A DNA stretch of 64,000 nt from JAICYJ01 sp963766445 (GTDB lineage Bacteria > Actinomycetota > Thermoleophilia > Gaiellales > JAICJC01). The notes beneath the pieces were generated by a model. That model did no database searches. It was not told where the DNA came from and saw nothing but the letters and a program-made list of their open reading frames with translations. Of this stretch, positions 1 to 7,303 are shown piece after piece. Location of the stretch: the NCBI GenBank assembly GCA_963766445.1, contig CAVXZW010000021.1:61068-125067 (forward strand). The letters run 5' to 3'. Each line of letters begins with the position of its first letter. The first letter of the stretch is position 1. The translations under genes and the position numbers were made by a program.

Positions 1-131
1 AGCTCGATGCGCTCACCGGATGCATTCAGCAGGATCCCCGACAGGATCTGCACGGTCGAGCGCTGCGAGACGCCGCGCGCCGCGATCTGGAGTTTTGCCA
101 GGAGCTGATCCTGGGAACAGACGATCTTCAT
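1..131 (-). CDS. dnaN: DNA polymerase III beta subunit (sliding clamp), N-terminal fragment
   Basis: Only the first 43 codons lie in the window; the gene runs off the left edge. The fragment starts MKIVCSQDQLLAKLQ and continues with RGVSQRSTVQILSGILL, the typical clamp N-terminus. The clamp tethers the replicative polymerase to DNA and recruits repair proteins. A GAGGAG ribosome site lies about 9 nt before the ATG at 131. It sits downstream of dnaA on the same strand, the standard dnaA-dnaN order, which supports the identification of a short fragment. Confidence 0.9.
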   Translation of the reverse strand, partial: MKIVCSQDQLLAKLQIAARGVSQRSTVQILSGILLNASGERIE

Positions 132-356
132 GCTGAGATGCTCCTCACTGCTGCAGCTTCTGTGTTTTAAGAAATTAAGAGGTTATAGGAGTAGGGGCTG
201 TGGAGGATGCGGAAAAGCGTCGCGATCCCGCATCAGGCCACGGAACGGGCTGGTGACGATCTGTGCCGGTCTTCCCCAGGTGATCACGGACGGCGCGGAT
301 TTCGGTGGACGGCGGTGGGACCATCGCCATTCGTCCACAGGCTTCCCACATGCTTG
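132..356. other. dnaA-dnaN intergenic spacer with AT-rich patch and weak DnaA boxes
   Basis: This 225-bp spacer holds an AT-rich patch at about 160-190, unusual for this genome, and degenerate DnaA boxes. TCGTCCACA at 331-339 is one mismatch from the actinobacterial TTGTCCACA, and TGTGGAGGA at 199-207 is two mismatches from the reverse box. In many actinobacteria oriC lies between dnaA and dnaN, so this is the alternative origin candidate to 1747-2042. Confidence 0.4.
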
Positions 357-1746
357 TCAACGGCCTTGTTTGATGCGCGTGGTCAGCTCCTGCACGACGT
401 TGAAGGCCTCGCGGTCTTCCTTCAGCAGGCGCGTGATCTTGTTGACGCCGTGCAGTACCGTGGAGTGGTCGCGGCCGCCGAACTTGGCACCGATCTTTGG
501 GCAGCGACGCATCGGTCAGCTCGCGGCACAGGTACATGGCGATGTGGCGCGGGTAGGCGATCGACTGCTGGCGGCGGTCGCCGCGCAGGTCTGCGATCGA
601 GACGTGGAACAGCTCGGCGGTCGCGCCCTGGATCTGCTCGATCGTGAGCGAGCGCGTTGCCCCCTGCGGAAACAGGTTGCGCAGCACCTCCTCAGCCAGC
701 TCGGTCGAGATCGGCCGACCGGTCAGCGACGCGTAGGCCACGACCCGCGTGAGCGCACCCTCGAGCTCGCGGATGTTGGTCGTGACCCTGTCGGCAATGT
801 AGGTGAGCACCTGCGAATCATCGATCTGGAACCGCTCGGTCATCACCTTCTTGCGCAGGATGGCGATGCGTGTTTCCAGATCAGGCGGCGTGACGTCGGT
901 GATCAGTCCCCACTGAAAACGCGAGCGCAGCCGAGCCTCGAGCGTTGCCAGCTCATGCGGCGGGCGGTCGGAGGACAGCACGATCTGCTTGCCGGCCTCG
1001 TACAGGCTGTTGAACGTGTGGAAAAACTCCTCCTGCAGCCGCTCCTTGCCCTCGATGAACTGGATGTCGTCGACCAGCAGCAGGTCGTACGTGCGGTACC
1101 GCTGCTTGAAGGTGACCATGCGCCCATCCCGCATGGAATCGACGAACTCGTTCAATACCGTCTCGGTGGTGACGTACCGCACGTTCAGCTGCGGGTGCTG
1201 CTGCAGCACGTAATGGCCGATCGCCTGCAGCAGGTGGGTTTTCCCCAGGCCGGTGCTGCCATGGATGAAAAGCGGGTTGTACGACTGCGCCGGCGATTCC
1301 GCCACGGCCAGCGCCGCGGCGTGGGCGAAACGGTTGCTGGCGCCGATCACGAACACGTCGAACGTGTACTTGGGATTGATGCCGGTGGCCGCTCCGAACC
1401 GGGCGTCCTCGGACGGGGCCACCGCGGGCTGCTCCGGGTCGGCGGTCGCCTCGACCACGTCGGGCAGGTCGGCTTCGCGGGCTCGGGCCGCCGCCTGCGC
1501 CACCTCGACGCGCAGCTCGACCACCAGGTCATGCTCCGCTGCCGCCGCGTCCAGCAGGCTGGAGAAGTGGCCCTCGATCCAGCTCTTGGTGAACTCGTTG
1601 GGGACGCCCACCACCAGACGCGACTCGTCCTGTTCGATCGCCGTCGCATTTCCGAACCAGGTCGCGAAGGTGCCGGCGTTCAGCATCTCGGCGAGGCGCT
1701 GGGAGATGGTTTCCCAGCTGGTGTCGGCGGCGGGGTCGAGGGACAT
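357..1746 (-). CDS. dnaA: Chromosomal replication initiator DnaA (one frameshift)
   Basis: DnaA binds DnaA boxes at oriC and melts the origin. From the ATG at 1746 the protein starts MSLDPAADTSWETISQRL (domain I). An acidic linker of about 60 residues follows, then the AAA+ domain with Walker A GSTGLGKT at about residues 163-170 and Walker B LLLVDDIQ. The C-terminal DNA-binding signature is completed only after a frame change near position 500-505: LCRELTDASLPK continues in another frame as IGAKFGGRDHSTVLHG and ends at the TGA at 357. The break is one extra A in a CCCAAAG run; the corrected length is about 462 residues, normal for the family. The frameshift is most likely a sequence error in an essential gene. 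Confidence 0.95.
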
Positions 1747-1811
1747 GCGAACGGCGAGTGTAACCCGGCACCCAGGGCCGGTACAACACCAACGGCGCGC
1801 GGTCGCGCACA

Positions 1812-1836
1812 CCCTGCAAAGCGGCAATTTGCAGGG
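1812..1836. repeat. Perfect 9-bp inverted repeat upstream of dnaA
   Basis: CCCTGCAAA (1812-1820) is mirrored by TTTGCAGGG (1828-1836) with a 7-nt loop. It lies 66 bp upstream of the dnaA start, within the box-rich spacer. It could be a dimeric-regulator operator, an origin structural element or an mRNA-leader hairpin. There is no T-run, so it is not a typical terminator. Confidence 0.6.
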
Positions 1837-1960
1837 ATTTCATCCCTTTCCCACACAGGCGTCCACAGATGTGGAAACAGACCTGTGAATGGTGGCGCCG
1901 ACAAAAACACCTGCGTGTGGGCGTGTTCCCGGCGACGGCAGCGGCAGGGGTCTACGCCGG

Positions 1961-1969
1961 TTATCCACA
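1961..1969 (+). promoter_or_regulatory. Perfect DnaA box
   Basis: TTATCCACA matches the canonical 9-mer bound by DnaA domain IV. It is the only perfect copy I see near dnaA and anchors the oriC call. Confidence 0.8.
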
Positions 1970-2027
1970 GCAGAAATCTTTTGTCGCCCGCATATCTCGG
2001 CCGGGGCGGTCAAGGGCATCGCTGCTC

Positions 2028-2033
2028 TATACT
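2028..2033 (+). promoter_or_regulatory. -10 element for rpmH operon
   Basis: TATACT lies 9 nt before the rpmH ATG, so the transcript would start only a few bases ahead of the start codon. The same hexamer precedes the tRNA-Ile gene at 6662. No convincing -35 is seen. Confidence 0.5.
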
Positions 2034-2042
2034 GCCCACCGC

Positions 2043-2177
2043 ATGAAGCGCACCTATCAGCCCAACACCCGCAAGCGCGCCAAGACCCACGGCTTTCGCA
2101 AGCGCATGAGCACGCGCGCCGGCCGCGCCGTGATCAAACGTCGCCGGCTCCGTGGCCGCAAGCGCCTCTCCGCATAG
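2043..2177 (+). CDS. rpmH: 50S ribosomal protein L34
   Basis: A 44-residue, strongly basic protein, MKRTYQPNTRKRAKTHGF onward, ending RKRLSA. The length and the TYQPN and HGFRKRM motifs are diagnostic for L34, a small protein of the large ribosomal subunit. It heads the conserved rpmH-rnpA-yidD-yidC-jag-rsmG cluster next to the origin. It is complete, with no frameshift. Confidence 0.97.
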   Translation: MKRTYQPNTRKRAKTHGFRKRMSTRAGRAVIKRRRLRGRKRLSA

Positions 2178-2189
2178 AGTGACAGCCCC

Positions 2190-2582
2190 ATGACCGGCGA
2201 CCACGCGTCCGCCCCTGCCGCCGTATCGAAGCGCGGGCGGCTCACGCGTGCCGCCGAGTTCGACGCAGTCACGCAGCTGGGACGAGCGGTCAGCGGCCGC
2301 TACCTGACGCTGCGCTACCGCGCCGCCGAGGGCGGCGACGCGGCTCGGGTCGGGTATGCGGTCCCCCGCAAGGTCGGTGGCGCCGTCGACCGAAACCAGG
2401 TCAAGCGGCGTCTGCGCGAGGCGATCGCCCGCTGCGACGGGCTGCTTGCGCCCGCCACCGACTACGTGCTGATCGCGCGGCCGGGGCTGGCCGCCGCCGC
2501 CGAGGCCCAGGGCTTCGACTGGCTGGTGGCCCAGGTCGAGGAGCTGCTGCGCCAGTCCGCGGACCAGGCGGGCCCGCGGTGA
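2190..2582 (+). CDS. rnpA: Ribonuclease P protein component
   Basis: 130 residues. RnpA binds the RNase P RNA and helps it mature tRNA 5' ends. The signature RNR-type helix reads DRNQVKRRLREA, preceded by the substrate-binding strand region with KRGRLTRAAEFDAV near the N-terminus. It starts at ATG 2190, 12 nt after rpmH, and its stop overlaps the yidD GTG. Complete. Confidence 0.93.
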   Translation: MTGDHASAPAAVSKRGRLTRAAEFDAVTQLGRAVSGRYLTLRYRAAEGGDAARVGYAVPRKVGGAVDRNQVKRRLREAIARCDGLLAPATDYVLIARPGLAAAAEAQGFDWLVAQVEELLRQSADQAGPR

Positions 2583-2833
2583 GAACGCTGACCGTCTGGA
2601 TGCTGCGCTGCCTGCGGATCTCGCTGATGCCGTTCCAGGCCATGACGTCGCTGACGCCCCGCACGTGCAAGTACGAGCCCACCTGCTCGCACTACGCCGA
2701 GCAGGCGATCCGCAGCCATGGCGTGCTGCGTGGCCTGACGCTGGCGAGCTGGCGGCTGCTGCGCTGCAATCCCTGGTCGAAGGGCGGGTATGACCCGGTG
2801 CCGGATGACGAAGGGCGGGTGGTGCCCTCGTGA
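2579..2833 (+). CDS. yidD: Membrane protein insertion efficiency factor YidD
   Basis: 84 residues starting at a GTG that overlaps the rnpA stop by 4 nt. It carries the family motif CKYEPTCSHYAEQAI followed by RLLRCNPWSKGGYDPVP, typical of YidD (HlyA-like). YidD assists YidC-dependent insertion at the inner face of the membrane. The gene order rnpA-yidD-yidC confirms the call. Complete. Confidence 0.94.
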   Translation: MRTLTVWMLRCLRISLMPFQAMTSLTPRTCKYEPTCSHYAEQAIRSHGVLRGLTLASWRLLRCNPWSKGGYDPVPDDEGRVVPS

Positions 2834-3661
2834 TCGAGCTGTTCATCGTCTTGCAGCAGATCGAGCAGGTGCTGCAGCACGTCATCGAGTTCTACCACGA
2901 CCATTTCGGCGTCTCGTGGGGCTGGTCGATCGTGTTGCTGACGGTGACGGTGCGGATCGCGATCCTGCCGCTGACGATCAAGCAGTTCCGCTCGATGGCC
3001 GCCATGCAGCGCATCCAGCCGAAGGTGAAGGCGCTGCAGAACAAGTACAAGGGCAAGACCGACCCGGAGGCGAAGAAGCAGCAGCAGGCGGAGCTGATGG
3101 CGCTCTACAAGGAACACAACGTGAACCCGTTCGCGTCCTGCCTGCCGCTGGTGTTCCAGATGCCGGTGTTCATCGGCCTCTACCAGACGCTGCGCAACTT
3201 CCACCCGACCAGCGACGTCGCCTTCCTCGGCATCAACGACATCTTCGTGCCGCTGAACCAGATCGGCGGCGCCACTGAGGTGCATCATGGTGCTCGCCTA
3301 CAGCCTGTCGATGCTGGGCTCGACGCTGCTGTTCTCGTTCGTCCAGGACCGCCAGCAGAAGTTCCTGTTCGCCAGCATGTCGGTGATCTTCATCCCCTTC
3401 ATCCTGCGCGTGCCTGCGGGCGTCGGCATCTACTGGATCACCACCAACCTGTGGACGATCGGGCAGCAGGGCATCGTCAAGCGCACGATGGGCCATCACT
3501 TCCCGGTGGTGCAGAAGGAAGAGAAGCAGAAGCATGCGCAGCAGCCGCGCAGCTCGCGCAACCCACCAAAGGCCGATGGCGCAAAGCCCGACGGCGCCAA
3601 GCCGGCCGCCAAGCCGGCCGCCAAGAAGCCGGCCGGCTCATCGCGCAAGAAGCGGCGATGA
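2830..3661 (+). CDS. yidC: Membrane protein insertase YidC/Oxa1 (one frameshift)
   Basis: Inserts membrane proteins, alone or with SecYEG. The first half (GTG 2830) includes WSIVLLTVTVRIAILPLTIKQ and NPFASCLPLVFQMPVF, classical Oxa1 segments. After IGGAT the frame changes between about 3270 and 3287, and conserved sequence resumes with MVLAYSLSMLGSTLLF and RVPAGVGIYWITTNLWT. The length is one over a multiple of three, implying one inserted base and a protein of about 276 residues. The C-terminal tail is rich in Lys, Ala and Pro, as in other Gram-positive-type YidC proteins that contact ribosomes. The stop overlaps the jag ATG. Confidence 0.93.
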
Positions 3662-4374
3662 CCGACCAGCGGGCGGAAGTCGAATCGACCGGCGAAACGG
3701 TGGGCGAGGCCCGCTGGGCGGCGCTGCACGAGCTGGAACGCCGCTACCCGTCGCTCGATCGTGACGCCGTCGAGTTCGTGGTCGTGTCCGAGGGCGAGCG
3801 GGGACTGCTCGGCGTCGGGTACCAGCCGGCGCGTGTGCTGGCCTCCGTCATGGTCGACCCGGATGCGCCGGCGCTGCCGGCCGAGCGCGAGCCGGCAGCG
3901 GCGGACGACGGCGATTCGCCCGCCGCCGCGCGCGTGCGCGAGATGGTGGGGCGGATCCTGATCGCGATGGAGCTGGAGGGTGACATCGACCTCGAGGAGG
4001 GCGGCGGCGTCGTTACCGTGACCGTCCATGGCACCGAGCTGGGGCTGCTGATCGGCAAGCACGGCCAGACCATCGACGCCATCCAATATCTGGCGAACGC
4101 GATCCAGCACCGGCGCGAGGGGCAGCCGCTGGAGGTCGTGGTCGATGCGGAGGGATATCGCAAGCGCCGCGAGCGCACCCTGCATGACGTCGCTCAGCGC
4201 GCTGCAGCCGATGCGCTGAGCAGCGGTGAGCCGGTCGAGCTCGAGCCGATGACCTCGGTGGAGCGCAAGATCGTCCACACCAAGGTGCAGTCAATGGGCG
4301 GGCTCACCACCTCCAGCGAGGGCGTCGAGCCGAATCGGTACGTGGTCGTGCGGGCCGAAGAGGACGCGGTGTAA
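3658..4374 (+). CDS. jag: KH/R3H-domain RNA-binding protein Jag (KhpB)
   Basis: 238 residues from the ATG at 3658, which overlaps the yidC stop. The N-terminal Jag segment holds ELERRYPSLDRDAVEFVVVSEGERGLLGVG; a KH domain with LLIGKHGQTIDAIQYL follows, then an R3H domain with VERKIVHTKVQ and GVEPNRYVVV. Family members bind RNA and influence cell envelope growth and division; the target here is unknown. Complete. The stop codon lies inside a parS-like sequence. Confidence 0.93.
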   Translation: MTDQRAEVESTGETVGEARWAALHELERRYPSLDRDAVEFVVVSEGERGLLGVGYQPARVLASVMVDPDAPALPAEREPAAADDGDSPAAARVREMVGRILIAMELEGDIDLEEGGGVVTVTVHGTELGLLIGKHGQTIDAIQYLANAIQHRREGQPLEVVVDAEGYRKRRERTLHDVAQRAAADALSSGEPVELEPMTSVERKIVHTKVQSMGGLTTSSEGVEPNRYVVVRAEEDAV

Positions 4375-4385
4375 AACGTGAAACA
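4370..4385. promoter_or_regulatory. parS: Candidate parS centromere site
   Basis: TGTAAAACGTGAAACA matches the bacterial parS palindrome TGTTTCACGTGAAACA at 13 of 16 positions, with a perfect right half. It overlaps the jag stop and the rsmG GTG start, 0.65 kb upstream of parAB and near the putative origin, where parS sites are expected. The three mismatches cluster in the left half, so binding strength is uncertain. Confidence 0.6.
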
Positions 4386-5018
4386 CCCGCCGCCGGCGCT
4401 CGAGCACTACTGCCGGCTGGTGGCGGACGCGCCGCTCTCGGTGACGGCGTTGCCGGATCAGGCCGCGATCAGGCGGGAGCTGGTGGAGGATGCCCTGCGG
4501 GCGCGACCGCTGATCGGGGAGTCGTTGCCGGAGCTGGTCGTGGACGTGGGCAGCGGCAACGGCTCGCCCGGCATCCCGCTGGCGATCGACTACGGCCGGC
4601 CGGTGACGCTGCTTGAAGCGGCATCGCGCAAGGCCGCCTTCCTGCGGCGGCTGGTGGCGGAGCTGGGGATCGAGGCGCCGGTGGTCGCCGAACGCTCGGA
4701 GCATTACGCGCGAGCGGCCGGCCGTGATCGCTTCGACCTGGTGTTGGCGCGGGCGCTGGCACCGCCGCCGGTGGCGCTCGAGCTGTGCCTGCCGCTGGCT
4801 CGGGCCGGCGGCAGGGTGGTGCTGTGGACGGGGGAGATCGATGGCGACGCTGATCGACGAGGTGGCCGGGCAGCTGGCCGCGCGGGTGTCGCGGGTCGAG
4901 CGCCTACGGCGGCCGCCGGGTGGTCGAGGTGGCCAAGCTGGGCGCGACGCCGGAGCGGTTTCCGAGACGCCCCGGAATGGCCGGTAAGCGTCCGCTGGCA
5001 CCGCTACCATCGCGCTGA
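4378..5018 (+). CDS. rsmG: 16S rRNA (guanine527-N7)-methyltransferase RsmG (two frameshifts)
   Basis: SAM-dependent methylation of 16S rRNA G527. Motif I reads VVDVGSGNGSPGIPLAI, with TLLEAASRKAAFLRRLV after it and DLVLARALAPP as the catalytic-site strand. Two single-base insertions are inferred. One is near 4840-4850 (GEIDG to LIDEVAGQLA). The other is near 4895, where GCGCCTAC replaces the expected GCGCTAC. Conserved sequence then runs GGRRVVEVAKLGATPERFPRRPG to a TGA at 5016-5018. The corrected length is 212 residues. GTG 4378 is the start; the stop overlaps the parA ATG. Confidence 0.9.
5005..5010 (+). promoter_or_regulatory. -10 element, leaderless parA promoter
   Basis: TACCAT sits 7 nt before the parA ATG, the spacing expected if transcription starts at or next to the start codon. 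It lies inside the end of rsmG. It is one of several identical arrangements in this window. Confidence 0.5.
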
Positions 5019-5770
5019 TGAACTCGCGGGTCTACGCCTTGGCGAATCAGAAGGGCGGCGTCGGAAAGACCACCACGGCGATCAACATGGCCGCGTGTGT
5101 CGCCGAGGCCGGTACGCCCGTGCTGCTGATCGATCTCGATCCCCAGGCAAACGCCACCACCGGGCTCGGATTTCGCCCCGACCAGCTGGAGCTCAGCACC
5201 TACGACCTGCTGCATGGAAGCGCGCTCGACGACGTGGTGGTCGAGACCGCGGTGCCGAACCTGCACCTGGCGCCGTCGCACCCCGACCTGGCGGCCGCGC
5301 AGGTCGAGCTCGCGGCCGGCGACACCCTGCTGCGCGATCTGCTGGCCGGCATCGGTGACCGCTACCCCTACGTGTTCGTCGACTGCCCGCCGTCGCTGGG
5401 GCTGCTGACGGTGAACGCCCTCTCCGCCGCCAACCGGCTGATCGTGCCCGTGCAGTGCGAGTACTACGCGCTGGAGGGCCTGGCCCAGCTGCTGCAGAGC
5501 GTCGAGCTGGTGCGCACCAGGCTGAACCCGCGGCTGGGCGTGACCGGCGTGCTGCTGACGATGTACGACGCGCGCACGCACCTGGCCCGCGACGTCGCCA
5601 GCGAGGTGCGCGAGCACTTCGGGCCGCTGGTATTCGACACGGTGGTGCCCAGGAGCATCCGGCTGGCCGAGGCGCCCAGCCATGGTGTACCGATTACCCG
5701 GTACGATTCACGCTCTGCGGGCGCCGACGCGTACTACCGCGTCGCGCTGGAGGTGGTCGAGCGTGGCTAA
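5018..5770 (+). CDS. parA: Chromosome-partitioning ATPase ParA (Soj)
   Basis: 250 residues, complete. The deviant Walker A motif KGGVGKTTTAINMA lies at about residues 12-25. Walker A' LLIDLDPQANATTG and Walker B VFVDCPPSLGLLT follow, with the C-terminal VPRSIRLAEAPSHGVPI typical of chromosomal Soj proteins. ParA forms an ATP-dependent nucleoid gradient that moves ParB-parS complexes, segregating origins. It overlaps rsmG by one base and parB by 8 nt. The short N-terminus means there is no extra HTH domain as in plasmid ParA. Confidence 0.96.
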   Translation: MNSRVYALANQKGGVGKTTTAINMAACVAEAGTPVLLIDLDPQANATTGLGFRPDQLELSTYDLLHGSALDDVVVETAVPNLHLAPSHPDLAAAQVELAAGDTLLRDLLAGIGDRYPYVFVDCPPSLGLLTVNALSAANRLIVPVQCEYYALEGLAQLLQSVELVRTRLNPRLGVTGVLLTMYDARTHLARDVASEVREHFGPLVFDTVVPRSIRLAEAPSHGVPITRYDSRSAGADAYYRVALEVVERG

Positions 5771-6629
5771 GAATCGAGGACTGGGACGCGGCCTTGCGGC
5801 GCTCGTGGCCGAGTTCCCGGCCGGGCACGTCTCGCTGGTCGAGCTCGAGATCACCCAGGTGCGCCCCAACCCGCGGCAGCCGCGCACCCGCTTCGACCCG
5901 GAGTCGATTGCGGCGCTGGCCGAATCGATCAAGAGCCAGGGCATGGTGCAGCCGATCATCGTGCGCGATGCCGGCGACGGCTACGAGATCGTGGCCGGCG
6001 AGCGTCGCTGGCGCGCGGCGCAGAAGGCCGAGGTGACCACCATCCCGGCGATCGTGCGTCCGCTGGACGATCGCGACGCGATGATCGTGGCGCTGGCCGA
6101 GAACGTTGCCCGCGAGGACCTGAACCCGGTCGAGCAGGCCCGGGGCTATGCCGTGCTGTCCGACGAGCTCGATCTCAGCCAGACCGAGATCGCGCGCCGG
6201 GTCGGCAAGAGCCGCCCGGCCGTTGCGAACACGATGCGGCTGCTCGAGCTCCCCGACGACGTGCTGGAGCTGATCGCCGGCGGCAAGCTCAGCGAGGGTC
6301 ACGGCCGCGCCCTGTTGCTCACGCCTGGGCACGACGAGCGGCTGGCGCTGGCCCGGCGGGCGGTGTCGCGGGGGCTGTCGGTGCGCGACGTCGAGGCCGC
6401 CGCCAAGCGGATGGGACGGGCGCGGCCGGCCAAGCGGGCGGGGGCCAGCTGGGTGGACGAGGAGCTCGCGCACCTGGCCGTGGATGCCGCCTGGGAGTCG
6501 CTGAAGCTGCGGGCGGCGGTGCGCTCGGGACCGCGCGGCGGCAGCGTCGAGATCCGCTTCAGCTCGGCCGCCGAGCTGGGCCGGATAATCGATCAGCTGC
6601 GCGCGGAGAGAGTCTCCTGGGCCGACTGA
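5763..6629 (+). CDS. parB: Chromosome-partitioning protein ParB (Spo0J), CTPase/DNA-binding
   Basis: 288 residues from GTG 5763, which overlaps parA; the N-terminus MAKNRGLGRGLAALV is the conserved ParA-interaction peptide. The ParB/Srx domain carries NPRQPRTRFD, the GERRWRAA box and ENVAREDLNPVEQA (CTP-binding motifs). An HTH region with QTEIARRVGKSRPAVANTMRLLELP reads parS. The C-terminal dimerisation domain is present. It would load at the parS-like site near 4370. Complete. Confidence 0.96.
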   Translation: MAKNRGLGRGLAALVAEFPAGHVSLVELEITQVRPNPRQPRTRFDPESIAALAESIKSQGMVQPIIVRDAGDGYEIVAGERRWRAAQKAEVTTIPAIVRPLDDRDAMIVALAENVAREDLNPVEQARGYAVLSDELDLSQTEIARRVGKSRPAVANTMRLLELPDDVLELIAGGKLSEGHGRALLLTPGHDERLALARRAVSRGLSVRDVEAAAKRMGRARPAKRAGASWVDEELAHLAVDAAWESLKLRAAVRSGPRGGSVEIRFSSAAELGRIIDQLRAERVSWAD

Positions 6630-6661
6630 CGGATGCCGCCGGCGCCGGCTTGGCGGCTCGA

Positions 6662-6667
6662 TATACT
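6662..6667 (+). promoter_or_regulatory. -10 element for tRNA-Ile
   Basis: TATACT, identical to the rpmH -10, ends 10 nt before the mature tRNA. No clear -35 is visible. Confidence 0.45.
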
Positions 6668-6677
6668 TGCCGTCGCC

Positions 6678-6751
<74 letters not shown>

Positions 6752-6793
6752 TCTCCGGTCACATCGCGTACCGATCTCCGCCGCAGTCGGTGG

Positions 6794-6799
6794 CATAAT
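6794..6799 (+). promoter_or_regulatory. -10 element, leaderless promoter of the DUF151 gene
   Basis: CATAAT is followed by 6 nt and then the GTG start at 6806, so the transcript should begin at or next to the start codon. Confidence 0.5.
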
Positions 6800-6805
6800 C
6801 GAGGT

Positions 6806-7291
6806 GTGCAGGAGGTCAGCATCTACGGGGTCTCGTTCGACATGGTCGGGAAGCAGCCGATCGTGCTGCTCAAGACCCTGGACGGGAACAAGTTCCTGCC
6901 GATCTGGATCGGCCACCCGGAGGCGGCCGCGATCCTGGTCAAGCTGCAGGGCTCGCCCACCCCGCGGCCGATGACGCACGACCTGGTCGCCGACATGCTG
7001 GGTGAGATGAATGCCCAGGTCACCAAGATCGCCGTGACCGAGCTGCGCGAGAGCACCTTCTATGCCGTGATCACGCTGCAGGTGAACGGCTCGGAGATCG
7101 ACGTCGACTCGCGGCCGTCGGATGCGCTGGCGCTGGCGGTGCGCACCAGCGCGCCGATCTTCGTGGCCGACCAGGTGATCGACGACTCGGCCATCGAGTT
7201 CGGCGGCGAGCCGGAGGATGAGGCCGAGGTGGTCGACGAGTTCAAGAAGTTCCTGGAGAATGTCAACCCGGACGACTTCGCGGAGAGCTGA
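6806..7291 (+). CDS. Bifunctional nuclease family (DUF151/BFN) protein
   Basis: 161 residues. The N-terminal BFN fold shows VVLLKTLDGNKFLPIWIGHPEAAAI and later the signature VDSRPSDALALAVRTSAPIFV. An acidic tail follows (EPEDEAEVVDEFKKFLENVNPDDF), as in actinobacterial members. Plant BFN homologues have DNase/RNase activity, but the bacterial role is not established, so only the family is assigned. GTG 6806 is chosen because the -10 CATAAT lies 6 nt upstream. Complete, single-gene unit after tRNA-Ile. Confidence 0.88.
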   Translation: MQEVSIYGVSFDMVGKQPIVLLKTLDGNKFLPIWIGHPEAAAILVKLQGSPTPRPMTHDLVADMLGEMNAQVTKIAVTELRESTFYAVITLQVNGSEIDVDSRPSDALALAVRTSAPIFVADQVIDDSAIEFGGEPEDEAEVVDEFKKFLENVNPDDFAES

Positions 7292-7303
7292 GGGCTCGCG
7301 CCG

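Larger units (their letters stand above)
1747..2042. other. oriC: Candidate chromosomal origin (oriC), rpmH-dnaA intergenic region
   Basis: This 296-bp spacer lies between divergent dnaA and rpmH. It holds a perfect DnaA box, TTATCCACA, at 1961-1969. Several degenerate copies lie nearby: TTTCCCACA at 1847-1855, GCGTCCACA at 1859-1867 and the reverse-oriented TGTGGAAAC at 1870-1878. Short AT-rich runs occur at about 1900-1910 and 1971-1983. No protein-coding signal is convincing. Origin function is inferred from box clustering and neighbouring dnaA/dnaN/parAB; the dnaA-dnaN spacer is the competing candidate. Confidence 0.6.

Noticed and set aside
130..2046. 638-codon plus-strand open frame antisense to dnaA
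   Set aside because: No recognisable domain, typical GC-rich shadow frame; the minus strand encodes unmistakable DnaA motifs.
2830..4374. Long open frame uniting YidC with Jag; similar apparent fusions of Tkt-Tal, NadC-NadA-MqnB and LemA-HtpX
   Set aside because: Each is produced by a frameshift that removes the upstream gene's stop; the conserved upstream C-termini exist in another frame and end at the usual overlapping stops.
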